In this document: positions 17,655-25,698 of the stretch, piece by piece | Layout: every line of letters begins with the position of its first letter | How positions within the stretch are numbered: the stretch's first letter is position 1 | Assembly: GCA_005885285.1 (NCBI GenBank) | Contig: VAZG01000443.1 | Span: forward strand, 1-35,816 | Direction of reading: 5' to 3' | Origin: Alphaproteobacteria bacterium | GTDB lineage: Bacteria > Pseudomonadota > Alphaproteobacteria > Rhizobiales > Xanthobacteraceae | Length of the DNA stretch: 35,816 nucleotides | Translations under genes and position numbers: made by a program | Notes under the pieces: generated by a model | Told to the model about the DNA's origin: nothing | The model's input: the letters and a program-made list of their open reading frames with translations, nothing else | The model's database searches: none

Positions 17655-17664
17655 CGCAGCCCTC

Positions 17665-17758
17665 CTCGTCCTTGCCGGGCTTGACCCGGCAATCCATCTG
17701 CTTCGCGAGATTCTTTTGAAGTTTGATGGATGCCCGGATCAAGTCCGGGCATGACGAG
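17665..17758. repeat. About 94-bp double-hairpin intergenic repeat between yebC and ruvC
   Basis: Two palindromes, TTGCCGGGCTTGACCCGGCAA (17672-17692, listed here by its ends TTGCCGGG and CCCGGCAA) and 17731-17751 (TGCCCGG to CCGGGCA), face each other. Outer arms CTCGTC (17665-17670) and GACGAG (17753-17758) pair across the unit. This resembles a repeat family spread through Bradyrhizobium-type genomes between genes. Confidence 0.8.
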
Positions 17759-17847
17759 TGTATGGCGTCGCCTCCTCTGAGCATGGCAGTTGATAGTGAA
17801 TTGCCCGCCCTAGGCTTGCGACTCCGGCCTGGGGTATAAAATAGCCC

Positions 17848-18375
17848 ATGACATCCCAGCCGATTCGCCATCCGGTCCGCATCCTCGGCATTGATCCCGG
17901 CTTGCGCCGTACCGGCTGGGGCGTGGTCGAGATCGAGGGCAATCGGCTGGTTTTCGTCGGCTGCGGCTCGGTGGAGCCGCCGGAGGGCCTGCCGCTGGCG
18001 AGCCGCCTGCTGGCGATCCATGAGGGGCTTGCCACAGTGCTCGGCGATTTCAAGCCCGCGGAGGCCGCGGTCGAGCAGACCTTCGTCAACAAGGACGGCG
18101 TCGCCACGCTGAAACTCGGCCAGGCGCGCGGCGTTGCGATGTTGACGCCGGCGATGTTTGGCATTTCGGTTGCCGAATACGCGCCCAATCAGGTGAAGAA
18201 GACCGTGGTCGGTGCGGGGCACGCCGACAAGAACCAGATTCTAGTGATGCTGAAGATTCTGCTGCCCAAGGCCGAGCCGAAATCGCCGGACGCAGCGGAT
18301 GCGCTTGCGATCGCAATTACGCATGCGCATCACCGTCAGAGCGCCACGCTGCGGCTGAAGGTCGTCGGCATATGA
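17848..18375 (+). CDS. ruvC: Holliday junction endonuclease RuvC
   Basis: The 175-residue protein resolves Holliday junctions by paired nicking during recombinational repair. The four catalytic acidic residues are visible: D16 in LGIDPGL, E76 in [11 protein letters not shown], and D148 and D151 in [17 protein letters not shown]. The length is normal. The ATG at 17848 gives [18 protein letters not shown], a short leader before the first beta strand. It is followed by ruvA with a four-base overlap and by ruvB with another, so the three are co-translated. Confidence 0.97.
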   Translation: MTSQPIRHPVRILGIDPGLRRTGWGVVEIEGNRLVFVGCGSVEPPEGLPLASRLLAIHEGLATVLGDFKPAEAAVEQTFVNKDGVATLKLGQARGVAMLTPAMFGISVAEYAPNQVKKTVVGAGHADKNQILVMLKILLPKAEPKSPDAADALAIAITHAHHRQSATLRLKVVGI

Positions 18376-18989
18376 TCGGCAAGCTGAAAGGCCTGATCGA
18401 CAGCTATGGCGAGGATTTTGTCATCCTCGATGTTGGCGGCGTCGGCTATCAGGTGCATTGCTCGACCCGCACGCTGCAGATGTTGCCGTCGCCGGGCGAG
18501 GCCGCGGTGCTGTCGATCGAGACTTACGTGCGCGAAGACCAGATCAAGCTGTTCGGGTTTCGCAGCGACGTGGAGCGCGAATGGTTTCGGCTGTTGCAGA
18601 CGGTGCAGGGCGTCGGCGCCAAGGTGGCGCTTGCAGTGCTCGGCACATTGCCGCCGGCCGAACTTGCCAACGCAATCGCGCTGCGCGACAAGGCGGCAGT
18701 AACGCGCACGCCGGGCGTCGGCCCGAAAGTCGCCGAACGCATCGTCACCGAACTCAAGGACAAGGCGCCGCACTTCGCCAATGTCGATCCGGCGCTGGTG
18801 CATCTCTCCGGTGCGCTCGACGATCATCGCGCGCCGCGCCCGGTCACCGACGCGATCTCGGCGCTGGTCAATCTCGGCTACGGCCAGCTGCAGGCGGCCG
18901 CCGCCATCGCATCGGCCTCGCGCGGCGCCGGTGAGAAAGCCGAGACCGCGCAGCTCATCCGGCTGGGGCTGAAGGAGCTGGCGAAGTGA
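18372..18989 (+). CDS. ruvA: Holliday junction branch migration protein RuvA
   Basis: The 205-residue protein binds four-way junctions as a tetramer and loads RuvB. The N-terminal OB fold opens [29 protein letters not shown]. The helix-hairpin-helix region is around [16 protein letters not shown] and [19 protein letters not shown]. The C-terminal RuvB-contacting three-helix domain ends [11 protein letters not shown]. The start ATG overlaps the ruvC stop (ATGA) and its own stop overlaps the ruvB start (GTGA). All domains are complete. Confidence 0.97.
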   Translation: MIGKLKGLIDSYGEDFVILDVGGVGYQVHCSTRTLQMLPSPGEAAVLSIETYVREDQIKLFGFRSDVEREWFRLLQTVQGVGAKVALAVLGTLPPAELANAIALRDKAAVTRTPGVGPKVAERIVTELKDKAPHFANVDPALVHLSGALDDHRAPRPVTDAISALVNLGYGQLQAAAAIASASRGAGEKAETAQLIRLGLKELAK

Positions 18990-20032
18990 GTCCGCCCTCC
19001 CGCATCGTCACGCCGGAGCGCCGCACCGAGGATGCGCCCGACACCGTGCTGCGGCCGCAACTGCTGTCCGAATTTGTGGGCCAGCAGCAGGCGCGTGCCA
19101 ATCTCGCCGTTTTCATCGAGGCCGCGCGCAAGCGGGGCGAGGCGCTCGACCATGTGCTGTTCGTTGGTCCTCCCGGGCTCGGCAAGACCACACTGGCGCA
19201 GATCGTCGCGCGTGAGCTCGGCGTCGGCTTTCGCGCCACTTCCGGGCCCGTCATCGCCAAGGCCGGCGATCTCGCGGCGCTGCTCACCAATCTCGAAGAG
19301 CGCGACGTTCTGTTCATCGACGAAATCCATCGCCTCAGCCCGGCGGTGGAAGAAGTGCTCTATCCCGCGATGGAGGATTTCCAGCTCGACCTCATCATCG
19401 GCGAGGGGCCGGCGGCGCGCTCGGTAAAAATCGAACTGGCAAAGTTCACCCTGGTCGGCGCGACGACGCGCGCGGGCCTGTTGACCAATCCGCTGCGCGA
19501 CCGTTTCGGCATTCCGGTGCGATTGAACTTCTATACCGAGGAAGAGCTGGAAAAAATCGTCACCCGTGGCGCCCGTGTGCTCAAGATCGGCGTGACATCC
19601 GACGGCGCTAACGAGATCGCGCGTCGCGCCCGTGGCACGCCGCGGATCGCCGGACGGCTGTTGCGGCGGGTGCGGGATTTTGCGTCCGCCGCGAATGCGG
19701 CCTCGATCGACCGCGCCATTGCCGACCATGCGCTGAGCGCGCTGGAGGTCGACGCGGCGGGCCTGGATGCCATGGACCGCCGCTACCTCACCACGATTGC
19801 AATGAACTATGGCGGCGGTCCGGTCGGCGTGGAGACCATGGCGGCCGCGCTGTCGGAGCCGCGCGATGCGATCGAGGACATCATCGAGCCGTTCCTGATC
19901 CAGTGCGGCTATCTGCAGCGCACCCCGCGCGGGCGGCTGTTGACCTCGCACGCCTTCCGTCATCTCGGCCTTGCCGAGCCCGCGCGCGATCCGGCGCAGT
20001 TCGGCTTGTTCGGCCAGGAAAGCGACGACTAA
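18986..20032 (+). CDS. ruvB: Holliday junction branch migration ATPase RuvB
   Basis: The 348-residue AAA+ motor drives branch migration with RuvA. Walker A is [10 protein letters not shown] (residues 61-70), Walker B is FIDEIH (110-115), and the sensor segment [18 protein letters not shown] carries the conserved arginines. The C-terminal winged helix ends with [17 protein letters not shown]. The start is a GTG at 18986 overlapping the ruvA stop. The N-terminal leader ([19 protein letters not shown]) is typical of rhizobial RuvB. It is the last gene of the ruvCAB set. The 275 bp that follow hold repeats. Confidence 0.97.
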   Translation: MSPPSRIVTPERRTEDAPDTVLRPQLLSEFVGQQQARANLAVFIEAARKRGEALDHVLFVGPPGLGKTTLAQIVARELGVGFRATSGPVIAKAGDLAALLTNLEERDVLFIDEIHRLSPAVEEVLYPAMEDFQLDLIIGEGPAARSVKIELAKFTLVGATTRAGLLTNPLRDRFGIPVRLNFYTEEELEKIVTRGARVLKIGVTSDGANEIARRARGTPRIAGRLLRRVRDFASAANAASIDRAIADHALSALEVDAAGLDAMDRRYLTTIAMNYGGGPVGVETMAAALSEPRDAIEDIIEPFLIQCGYLQRTPRGRLLTSHAFRHLGLAEPARDPAQFGLFGQESDD

Positions 20033-20078
20033 GATAGCGACTGACACCTCGTTTGAACCGAACGATCGCAATCGCGCA

Positions 20079-20126
20079 CTAAAAGCGTGATGACTTTTCA
20101 TCGAAGCGTCATCCCGCTCTATGCTC
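20079..20126. repeat. Palindromic repeat, copy 1 (inverted relative to 35641-35686)
   Basis: The unit runs from CACTAAAAGCGTGATGAC to GTCATCCCGCTCTATGC and forms an imperfect hairpin. Its reverse complement recurs at 35641-35686 with most bases conserved, including CGTCATCCCGCTCTAT exactly. It belongs to a dispersed intergenic repeat family. Confidence 0.75.
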
Positions 20127-20134
20127 TTATCCGA

Positions 20135-20180
20135 GCATGATCTTTTTCGGAAAACCGGTACCCACTTTTCCGGATCATGC
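20135..20180. repeat. Palindromic repeat beginning and ending with GCATGATC/GATCATGC
   Basis: A 46-bp inverted repeat has outer arms GCATGATC and GGATCATGC, inner arms TTTTTCGGAAAA and TTTTCCG, and a central ACCGGTACCCAC. It directly follows the previous repeat, so the ruvB-phosphoesterase gap is mostly repeat DNA. I recognise it as a widespread rhizobial intergenic element. Confidence 0.75.
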
Positions 20181-20307
20181 TTTAACGCTGCGCCGGCCGC
20201 CTCATCGGCCACAATCGCTGGTAAGGATTGGGGCCAAGCCGGGGCGCGACATACCTAATTTCGCTTCATTCCATGAATAGCTGGGCCCTGCATCACGGTC
20301 GACCCTC

Positions 20308-21231
20308 ATGATTTCACGCCGTCACTTCATCAGGTTTATGGCTGGGCTGGGCGCCTTCGGCGCTTCAACCACGGCATACGGGTTCGGCATCGAGCCCGTG
20401 CTGCGGCTTCGCGTCGCGCGCTACGATATCCAGCCGCCGCAATGGCCTGCCGATTTCCAGCTCAAGATCGCCGTTATCGCCGACCTGCATGCCTGCGATC
20501 CCTGGATGTCGCTCGAGCACATTGCAGCGATCGTCGAACAAGCCAATGCGCTGAACGCGGATATCACTGTCATGCTCGGCGACTATGTGGCGGGGCACCG
20601 TCAAATCACGCGCCGTATCCCCGCCGCCGAATGGGCGGCGGTCTTGGCCGGATTGAAGGCGCCGCTCGGCGTGCATGCGATCCTCGGCAATCACGATTAT
20701 TGGGACGACAAGACGGTGCAGCAGGACGGGCAGGGAACGACGATCGCCCGCCGCGCGCTCGAAGCCGCCGGCATTCCGGTTTACGAGAACGACGCTGCGC
20801 GCCTCACCAAGGCCGGTCGCTCGTTCTGGCTTGCCGGGCTCGGCGATCAATTGGCGTATCTTCCGGCACGCAGATTCAGGCCGGTGCGGCGGATCGGCGT
20901 CGATGACCTTGCCGCGACGCTCGGGAAAGTCGCCGACGACGCGCCGGTCATTCTGCTGGCGCACGAGCCCGACGTGGCGGTGCGCGTGCCGGCGCGGGTC
21001 GCGTTGCAACTCTCCGGCCATACCCATGGCGGTCAGGTGCGGCTGTTCGGTTGGTCGCCGGTGGTGCCGTCGCGTTACGGAAATCGGCTGGCTTATGGCC
21101 ACGCGCGAGTGAACTGCGACGTTGTCGTTTCCGGCGGCCTCGGCTGCAGCATCATGCCGTTCCGCCTCGGCGTCCCGCCGGAAATCGTGCTGGTGACTTT
21201 GGGTGGTGGCCCGGGTTCGTTGATGTCGTAG
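20308..21231 (+). CDS. Tat-exported metallophosphoesterase (YkuE/YaeI-like)
   Basis: The 307-residue phosphoesterase has a twin-arginine signal, MISRRHFIRFMAGLGAFGAS, so it acts in the periplasm or on the outer face of the inner membrane. The calcineurin-like motifs are all present: D59-L-H61 in IADLHACD, GD at 91-92, GNHD at 127-130, AHEPD near 223 and SGHTHGGQ near 244. YkuE/YaeI-type enzymes cleave phosphodiester or UDP-linked lipid substrates; the substrate here is unknown. It sits between ruvB and ybgC, genes often close together in related genomes. It may therefore be an insertion into that block, and a tract of repeats precedes it. Confidence 0.9.
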   Translation: MISRRHFIRFMAGLGAFGASTTAYGFGIEPVLRLRVARYDIQPPQWPADFQLKIAVIADLHACDPWMSLEHIAAIVEQANALNADITVMLGDYVAGHRQITRRIPAAEWAAVLAGLKAPLGVHAILGNHDYWDDKTVQQDGQGTTIARRALEAAGIPVYENDAARLTKAGRSFWLAGLGDQLAYLPARRFRPVRRIGVDDLAATLGKVADDAPVILLAHEPDVAVRVPARVALQLSGHTHGGQVRLFGWSPVVPSRYGNRLAYGHARVNCDVVVSGGLGCSIMPFRLGVPPEIVLVTLGGGPGSLMS

Positions 21232-21293
21232 CCGCGCTTGCACGGCGGGCTGATTTGCGCAAAACGATCGCTTTCGAGGCAATCGAGGGCCAC

Positions 21294-21743
21294 GTGACCT
21301 TTCCCCATATCGACGGCGAGATTCGCGACGGCCGCCACCATATGCAGGTCCGCGTCTATTACGAAGATACAGACTTTAGCGGCATTGTGTATCACGCCAA
21401 TTATCTGCGCTTCATGGAACGCGGACGGACCAACCATCTGCGGCTGTTGGGTGCCGAACAGCATGTACTGTTCGCCGAGGCGCAAGCCGAGACGCCGGGC
21501 TTTGCGTTCGTGGTGCGCTCGATGCAGATCGATTTCTTGAAGCCGGCGCGCATGGATGACATCCTTGACGTGGTGACCTGGCCGGTCGCCGTGAAGGGTG
21601 CTTCCATCATGCTGGCGCAGGAGGTGCGCAAGGCCGAAGAGGTGCTGGTCAAGGCCGAGGTGCGCGTCGCCTTCATCAGCGAAGGCCGCGCGCAGCCGAT
21701 CCCGAAGGCGTTGCGCGGCCTGTTGAAGGCCGATCTGACCTGA
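21294..21743 (+). CDS. ybgC: Tol-Pal-associated acyl-CoA thioesterase YbgC
   Basis: The 149-residue hot-dog thioesterase of the 4HBT family carries the signature VYYEDTDFSGIVYHANYLRFMERGR. The second aspartate (D27 from the chosen start) matches the catalytic Asp of Escherichia coli YbgC. I chose the GTG at 21294, preceded by GAGGG, because homology begins just after it (HIDGEIRDGRHHMQVRVYY). The open frame continues upstream into the phosphoesterase without family similarity. YbgC hydrolyses short acyl-CoAs and is linked to phospholipid metabolism at the inner membrane. The usual downstream tolQ is missing: the next gene is an unrelated DUF1348 protein. Confidence 0.9.
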   Translation: MTFPHIDGEIRDGRHHMQVRVYYEDTDFSGIVYHANYLRFMERGRTNHLRLLGAEQHVLFAEAQAETPGFAFVVRSMQIDFLKPARMDDILDVVTWPVAVKGASIMLAQEVRKAEEVLVKAEVRVAFISEGRAQPIPKALRGLLKADLT

Positions 21744-21806
21744 CTATCGGTCGATAGGCGGGGGCCATCGACTCCGGAACATGCTGCGCTAAACTGGCTT
21801 CATTCA

Positions 21807-21834
21807 AATCCGAAGTCATCAATCCGAGGTCATC
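21807..21834. repeat. Two 14-bp tandem repeats immediately before the DUF1348 start codon
   Basis: AATCCGAAGTCATC and AATCCGAGGTCATC follow each other directly, with one difference, and abut the ATG at 21835. The changed base creates GAGG, which probably serves as the ribosome binding site. Confidence 0.7.
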
Positions 21835-22302
21835 ATGTCGCGTCCGCCGCTGCCGCCGTTCACCAGAGAAACCGCCGCCCAGAAGGCGCGCATGGCGGAG
21901 GACGCCTGGAATTCCCGGGATCCCGAACGGGTGGCGCTGGCCTATACCGAGGATAGCCGCTGGCGCAACCGTTCGGAATTTTTCGAGGGCCGCGGCGCGA
22001 TCGTCGCCTTTCTCACCCGCAAATGGGCGAAAGAACTCGACTATCGCCTGATCAAGGACCTCTGGGCGTTCGACGGCAACCGCATCGCCGTGCGCTTTCA
22101 ATATGAGTGGCACGATGCGAGCGGACAGTGGCATCGTTCCTACGGCAACGAGCAATGGGAATTCGACGAGCACGGCTTGATGCGCCGGCGCGAAGCCAGC
22201 ATCAACGATGTTGTGATCGCCGAGAAGGACCGCCGTTTTCACTGGCCAGCCCCCGGCCCGCGGCCGGTCGATGTGCCGGGATTGGGCGAAAGCCCGTTTT
22301 AA
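21835..22302 (+). CDS. DUF1348 family protein, NTF2/SnoaL-like fold
   Basis: The 155-residue protein opens [34 protein letters not shown] and continues [28 protein letters not shown]. It ends with the family's [14 protein letters not shown] tail. DUF1348 proteins adopt a cone-shaped NTF2-like fold. Their substrates are unknown, although the pocket residues (W, R, D, H) suggest a small ligand. The ATG at 21835 follows a tandem repeat containing GAGG. It stands where tolQ might be expected after ybgC, but is separated from ybgC by 91 bp. It seems to be a single-gene unit. Confidence 0.85.
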   Translation: MSRPPLPPFTRETAAQKARMAEDAWNSRDPERVALAYTEDSRWRNRSEFFEGRGAIVAFLTRKWAKELDYRLIKDLWAFDGNRIAVRFQYEWHDASGQWHRSYGNEQWEFDEHGLMRRREASINDVVIAEKDRRFHWPAPGPRPVDVPGLGESPF

Positions 22303-22497
22303 CGAGTCGATACGGGGCCACGAAAATCCTCCTGTTCCTTGCGTCTGCGGGAGGCGGGATATTCGCAAGCGCCTCCTTATCCAGAACAACTTACTCGTGA
22401 TCGGCGTGGGTCTTCCAACTCAGAAGATCCAAACCAAGTGTTGATAGAAGATTTTGTCGAGCTTGGAGCGCGAGAAGCCCCGCCGGCCAGCAGCGGG

Positions 22498-22511
22498 ACT
22501 CTCGCGAGAGT
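22498..22511. repeat. Perfect 14-bp palindrome in the DUF1348-GST gap
   Basis: ACTCTCGCGAGAGT lies in the 281-bp gap between convergent genes (22303-22583). No gene could be supported in that gap. The palindrome may mark a terminator or repeat remnant. Confidence 0.4.
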
Positions 22512-22583
22512 GCGTAGGTAGGCAAAGGCGCATTCGCGCGCCCCATCATCTTTTCTTCGGAAAAATAGCGGGCATGCTGTCGC

Positions 22584-23228
22584 TTACGCCGCCGCCTTGT
22601 GGCGCGCGACTTCGGCCTTGTAGAGTTCGAATTCCTCGGCGATCGCTTTCGCAATGCTGGGCCGCGCACGCAACCGCTCGTAATAGGCCTTCACGGTCGG
22701 CCATTTTGCGAGCTCGATCGGCGGCGTCGCCATGGTCCAGTTGATGACGGTGACGAGGTAGGCGTCGGCGACGCTGAAATGGTCGAGCAGGAATTCGCGG
22801 CCCTTGAGATAGTTTTCGAGATAATCGAGCCGTGAAAGATTCTTGTCGAGGATGTAGTTCTTCACTTCCGGCGATGCCTTCTTGTCGAGCACCGGCACGA
22901 ACAGGCCCTTGTGCAGTTCGGTGCCGATGAAGCAGAGCCATTGGTGCAACCGGCTGCGCTCCATGCCGGGACCAGTCGCGATGCCGGCCTGCGGGAAGCG
23001 ATCCGCGACATATTGCAAAATCGCCGCGTTCTCGGTCAGCACCAGCCCGTCATCGGTGCGCAGCGTCGGCACCAGCCCCAGCGGGTTTACCTTGCGAAAG
23101 TCCGAGCCGTCATTCTGCACCACCTTGGTCTTGGGATCGACCTCGAGATAGGTGGCCTCGGCGCCGGCCTCATACAGCGCGATCCGGGTCGCCAGCGAAC
23201 AGGCGAGCGGCGAGAAATAAAGGTCCAT
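22584..23228 (-). CDS. Glutathione S-transferase family protein
   Basis: The 214-residue protein begins MDLYFSPLACSLATRIALYEAGAEATY, the beta-class-like thioredoxin fold with C9/S10 near the glutathione sulfur. The conserved VPTLRTDDGLVLTENAAILQYVADRF follows, with the cis-proline (VP) and the TEN glutathione contact. The C-terminal helical domain contains HFSVADAYLVTVINW. I chose the ATG at 23228, behind GGAGG, rather than an upstream frame start at 23255. It is divergent from a TetR-type regulator gene 100 bp away, so that regulator probably controls it. It likely conjugates or reduces electrophilic compounds; the substrate is unknown. Confidence 0.92.
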   Translation of the reverse strand: MDLYFSPLACSLATRIALYEAGAEATYLEVDPKTKVVQNDGSDFRKVNPLGLVPTLRTDDGLVLTENAAILQYVADRFPQAGIATGPGMERSRLHQWLCFIGTELHKGLFVPVLDKKASPEVKNYILDKNLSRLDYLENYLKGREFLLDHFSVADAYLVTVINWTMATPPIELAKWPTVKAYYERLRARPSIAKAIAEEFELYKAEVARHKAAA

Positions 23229-23280
23229 GAATGCCTCCTTGGCGGTTTGGCCCAAGTTTTTCGAGCCAGAGGGTTGATTT

Positions 23281-23303
23281 TTATACTGTCTCGCATAATA
23301 TAA
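23281..23303. promoter_or_regulatory. AT-rich candidate promoter/operator between GST and TetR genes
   Basis: The 100-bp divergent gap has one AT-rich block with outer arms TTATA and TATAA. It could carry the promoters and the TetR operator. The symmetry is weak, so this is a tentative placement. Confidence 0.3.
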
Positions 23304-23328
23304 TCGCGGTCAAGGAATTATTTGCGGA

Positions 23329-23982
23329 ATGGTACAAAAAAGTAAAAAGGCGTCGCCCCCGCCACGTATCGACTCCCCGGTCGAGCCGAAGCGCCGCGGG
23401 CGGCCGCGCGCCTATCAGCCGGACATCGCGCTCGGCAAGGCACTCGATCTGTTCCGCAAGGATGGCTTCGCTGCGACCTCGCTGGACGATCTGAGCGCGG
23501 CAACCGGCATGAACCGACCCAGCCTCTACGGCGCGTTCGGCGACAAGCGCGAGCTCTACATCAAGAGCTACCAGCGCTATCGCGACGACGCCCGTGCCGC
23601 CATGGTCGATATTTTCCGCAACGAACTGCCGATCAAGAAACGGCTGGAGTGCATCTATGCGGTGGCGCTCGACATTTATCTCTCAGGCGATAGCGGCCCG
23701 CGCGGCTGCTTCACGGTGATGACGGCGGCTTCCGAAGCGGTATTCGATTCCGAAATTCGCGCCATGGTGCTGGAAGGGTTTTCCGAACTCGACAAGGCGT
23801 TCGCCGCCTGCTTCCGACACGCCAGGGAAAAGGGCGAACTGCCTGAAAGCGCCGATCCCACAATGCTCGCGCAACTCGCCTCCGCCACCATCCACACCAT
23901 CGCGATCCGCGCCCGCGCCCGGGTGCCGCGCAAGGAGCTGGAGGCGATCGTCAAGGGCGCGATCGATGTGATGTGCCGCTAA
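23329..23982 (+). CDS. TetR/AcrR family transcriptional regulator
   Basis: The 217-residue protein has a basic leader (PKRRGRPRAYQPD) and the TetR helix-turn-helix at about residues 33-77 (DIALGKALDLFRKDGFAATSLDDLSAATGMNRPSLYGAFGDKREL, quoted only by its ends DIALGKAL and GDKREL). The ligand-binding helices follow, with GPRGCFTVMTAAS as in the YsiA/AcrR-like subgroup. It most likely represses the divergent glutathione S-transferase gene and itself. The start ATG at 23329 lies 100 bp from the GST start. The ligand is unknown, but electrophiles or aromatic compounds are typical for this arrangement. Confidence 0.9.
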   Translation: MVQKSKKASPPPRIDSPVEPKRRGRPRAYQPDIALGKALDLFRKDGFAATSLDDLSAATGMNRPSLYGAFGDKRELYIKSYQRYRDDARAAMVDIFRNELPIKKRLECIYAVALDIYLSGDSGPRGCFTVMTAASEAVFDSEIRAMVLEGFSELDKAFAACFRHAREKGELPESADPTMLAQLASATIHTIAIRARARVPRKELEAIVKGAIDVMCR

Positions 23983-24832
23983 TACCCCCGCGCCGGATCG
24001 ACGACATTTTCAAGCGCGCCGCTTGCCTCAAATCGTTCGATCTGGCTCGCGACATATTTCGAGATCTCGGCGGGATCGGTGTCGGCGGCGTTGTGCGGCG
24101 TCAGCACGACCTTCGGATGCGTCCAGAACCGGCTGTCGGGCGGCAGCGGCTCGGTGGCGTAGACATCGAGCGAGGCCCCACCGAGGGTGCCGTCGTCGAG
24201 GCAGGTGAGGATGTCTTTCTCGTTCTGCAAGCCGCCGCGGCCGGCATTGATGAGGACCGGGCCGCCCAGAGGGCCATTGCGGTTCAGTTTTGTAAAGAGC
24301 TCGCGATTGAGGATGTGTTGCGTATCCGGCGTCAGCGGCAGCAGGCAGACCAGGATGTCGGTGCGCGCAAGAAATGCCTCAAGCTGCGCCTTGCCGTGGA
24401 AGCATTCGATGCCGTCGATTTCCCTCTCGCTGCGGGTCCAGCCGGCGACGCGAAAGCCGAGGCGCTTGAGCACGTCGGCCGCATTCGCGCCCAAGGTGCC
24501 GAGGCCCATGATGCCGACCGAAATCGCGCTCGCCGGCCACTGAAATTTCGGCTGCCACCGCTTCTCGCGCTGGCAAGCTCGCAAGTATAGCTCCTGGCGG
24601 TGATGCATCAGGACGTGAAGCACGACATATTCCGTCATCCGGCTGGTGAGATCGGAAACCGCGACGCGGACCAGCGGGACCTTCGGTAACGACGCATCCG
24701 CCATCAGCGCATCGACGCCGGCGCCAAGGTTGAAGATCACTCGCAAGTTCGGAAATCCGGCCAATTCCACCGCTCGGGTGACCAGTTCTCGGTCCCGCCA
24801 TGCACCAATAGCGCCAGCGCGCCTTTACCCAT
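23979..24832 (-). pseudogene. D-2-hydroxyacid dehydrogenase (GhrA-like) with internal deletion and frameshift
   Basis: From 24832 one frame reads MGKGALALLVHGGTENWSPERW, a normal GhrA-like N-terminus, and then loses homology. From about 24768 a second frame reads ELAGFPNLRVIFNLGAGVDAL and continues intact to 23979. It includes the NAD loop GIMGLGTLGANAADVL, the catalytic arginine in INAGRGG, the glutamate in DVYATEPLP and the histidine in LTPHNAADTDP. Relatives have roughly 35-40 residues between these two segments (the second strand and helix of the substrate domain). They are missing here and the frame changes at the junction. An internal GTG at 24770 could start a 263-residue remnant, but it would lack much of the substrate domain. 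I call it a pseudogene. It converges on and overlaps the end of the TetR gene by four bases. Confidence 0.8.
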
Positions 24833-24951
24833 CGCCGTTACCCATTTCTTGCCTGGCAAACCTATCTTGCCGGCAAACCCAACGTGATCTGCACCACATA
24901 CCAGATCGGGGGCCCGTCTTAGTCTGCATTTCATCAACAAGGAGACTTCAC

Positions 24952-25236
24952 ATGCGCAAATTGATCCTGATTTCCGCCCTGCTTCTGGCCTCCGCGTCGG
25001 CTCAGGCCGGCGGGAGCCGGGGCCTGGTGCTGGCGGCCAATGACACACCGGCGACCGCGGAAACCGCCAAGCCGGATGCTCCCAAGGCTGAGGCCGTCAA
25101 GCCCGAAACCGTCGCCGCGCCCGAGACCGCGCAGCCGCAGGCTTCCAAGCCGGCGAAAAAGGTCCATGCCAAGCGCCATGAAAGCGACGAGGCGAAAGCA
25201 CGCCGGATCGCCGCGCGATACGGCATCTCCTGGTGA
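24952..25236 (+). CDS. Small secreted Ala/Pro/Lys-rich protein of unknown function
   Basis: The 94-residue protein has a clear Sec signal peptide, MRKLILISALLLASASAQA, with cleavage likely after residue 19. A low-complexity segment follows, rich in Ala, Pro, Lys and Glu (TAKPDAPKAEAVKPETVAAPE), then a basic tail, KKVHAKRHESDEAKARRIAARYGISW. The ATG at 24952 has AAGGAG eleven bases upstream. I know no function. The basic C-terminus suggests binding to an anionic surface such as DNA or peptidoglycan. It lies upstream of the YCII-sigma operon but has no copy of that operon's promoter motif. The next gene starts 93 bp later. Confidence 0.8.
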   Translation: MRKLILISALLLASASAQAGGSRGLVLAANDTPATAETAKPDAPKAEAVKPETVAAPETAQPQASKPAKKVHAKRHESDEAKARRIAARYGISW

Positions 25237-25272
25237 TCCGCAGGTTCCTTCTTAAAATATCTTCCGCTGGCC

Positions 25273-25299
25273 TGTCGGCTCCGGGCATACTCGTTCGTC
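25273..25299 (+). promoter_or_regulatory. ECF42-type promoter of the YCII-sigma operon
   Basis: TGTCGG (25273-25278), a 17-bp spacer ending in TT, then CGTC (25296-25299), 30 bp before the YCII start codon. The same geometry occurs three more times in this window upstream of other genes. A TGTCGA-like -35 with a CGTC-like -10 matches what I recall for ECF42 sigma factors. This implies autoregulation. Confidence 0.75.
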
Positions 25300-25329
25300 C
25301 CTTGAGATGTGAACGGAGATGCTTCCCGC

Positions 25330-25698
25330 ATGCTGTACGCCATTCTTTGCTATCACGATGAAGACTTCGTCGGTTCCTGGTCCAAGGAACAGGACGCCGC
25401 GGTCATGAAGAAGCTTGCGGTGGTGCAGGACAAGCTCGCCAAGCAGGGCCGGCTCGGCCCGGTAGCGCGGCTGCTGCCGACAACCGCGGCCGCCACGCTG
25501 CGCAAGGACGACCCACCGCTGGTGCTCGACGGCCCCTATGCCGAGACCAAGGAACAATTGCTCGGCTTCTATCTCGTCGACTGCAACAATCTCGACGAGG
25601 CACTCGATGTCGCGCGCGACCTTGGCGCTGCCAATCCCGGCGGCGCTTATGAGATTCGTCCCGTCGGCATGTTCGCACCGGGGAGAACCGCGACGTGA
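25330..25698 (+). CDS. YCII/DGPF-domain protein
   Basis: The 122-residue ferredoxin-like-fold protein contains the family's DGPYAETKEQLLGFYLVD motif (the DGPF signature, here DGPY). It opens MLYAILCYHDEDFVGSWSKEQ. YCII-related proteins are small and of uncertain chemistry; an active-site His/Asp pair is proposed for YciI. DGPF proteins are the hallmark partners of ECF41/ECF42 sigma factors. The stop overlaps the start of the sigma factor gene (GTGA), a strong sign of joint function. I chose the ATG at 25330; a GTG at 25309 would add seven residues lacking family similarity. Confidence 0.9.
   Translation: MLYAILCYHDEDFVGSWSKEQDAAVMKKLAVVQDKLAKQGRLGPVARLLPTTAAATLRKDDPPLVLDGPYAETKEQLLGFYLVDCNNLDEALDVARDLGAANPGGAYEIRPVGMFAPGRTAT

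Noticed and set aside
17320..18222. A 300-codon minus-strand open frame spanning yebC, the repeat and ruvC
   Set aside because: It reads through a known type of intergenic repeat and is antisense to two conserved genes.
22391..22669. A 92-codon minus-strand open frame in the DUF1348-GST gap
   Set aside because: It overlaps the 3' end of the GST gene, is Arg-rich and low in complexity, and shows no domain. It may be remnant repeat DNA.
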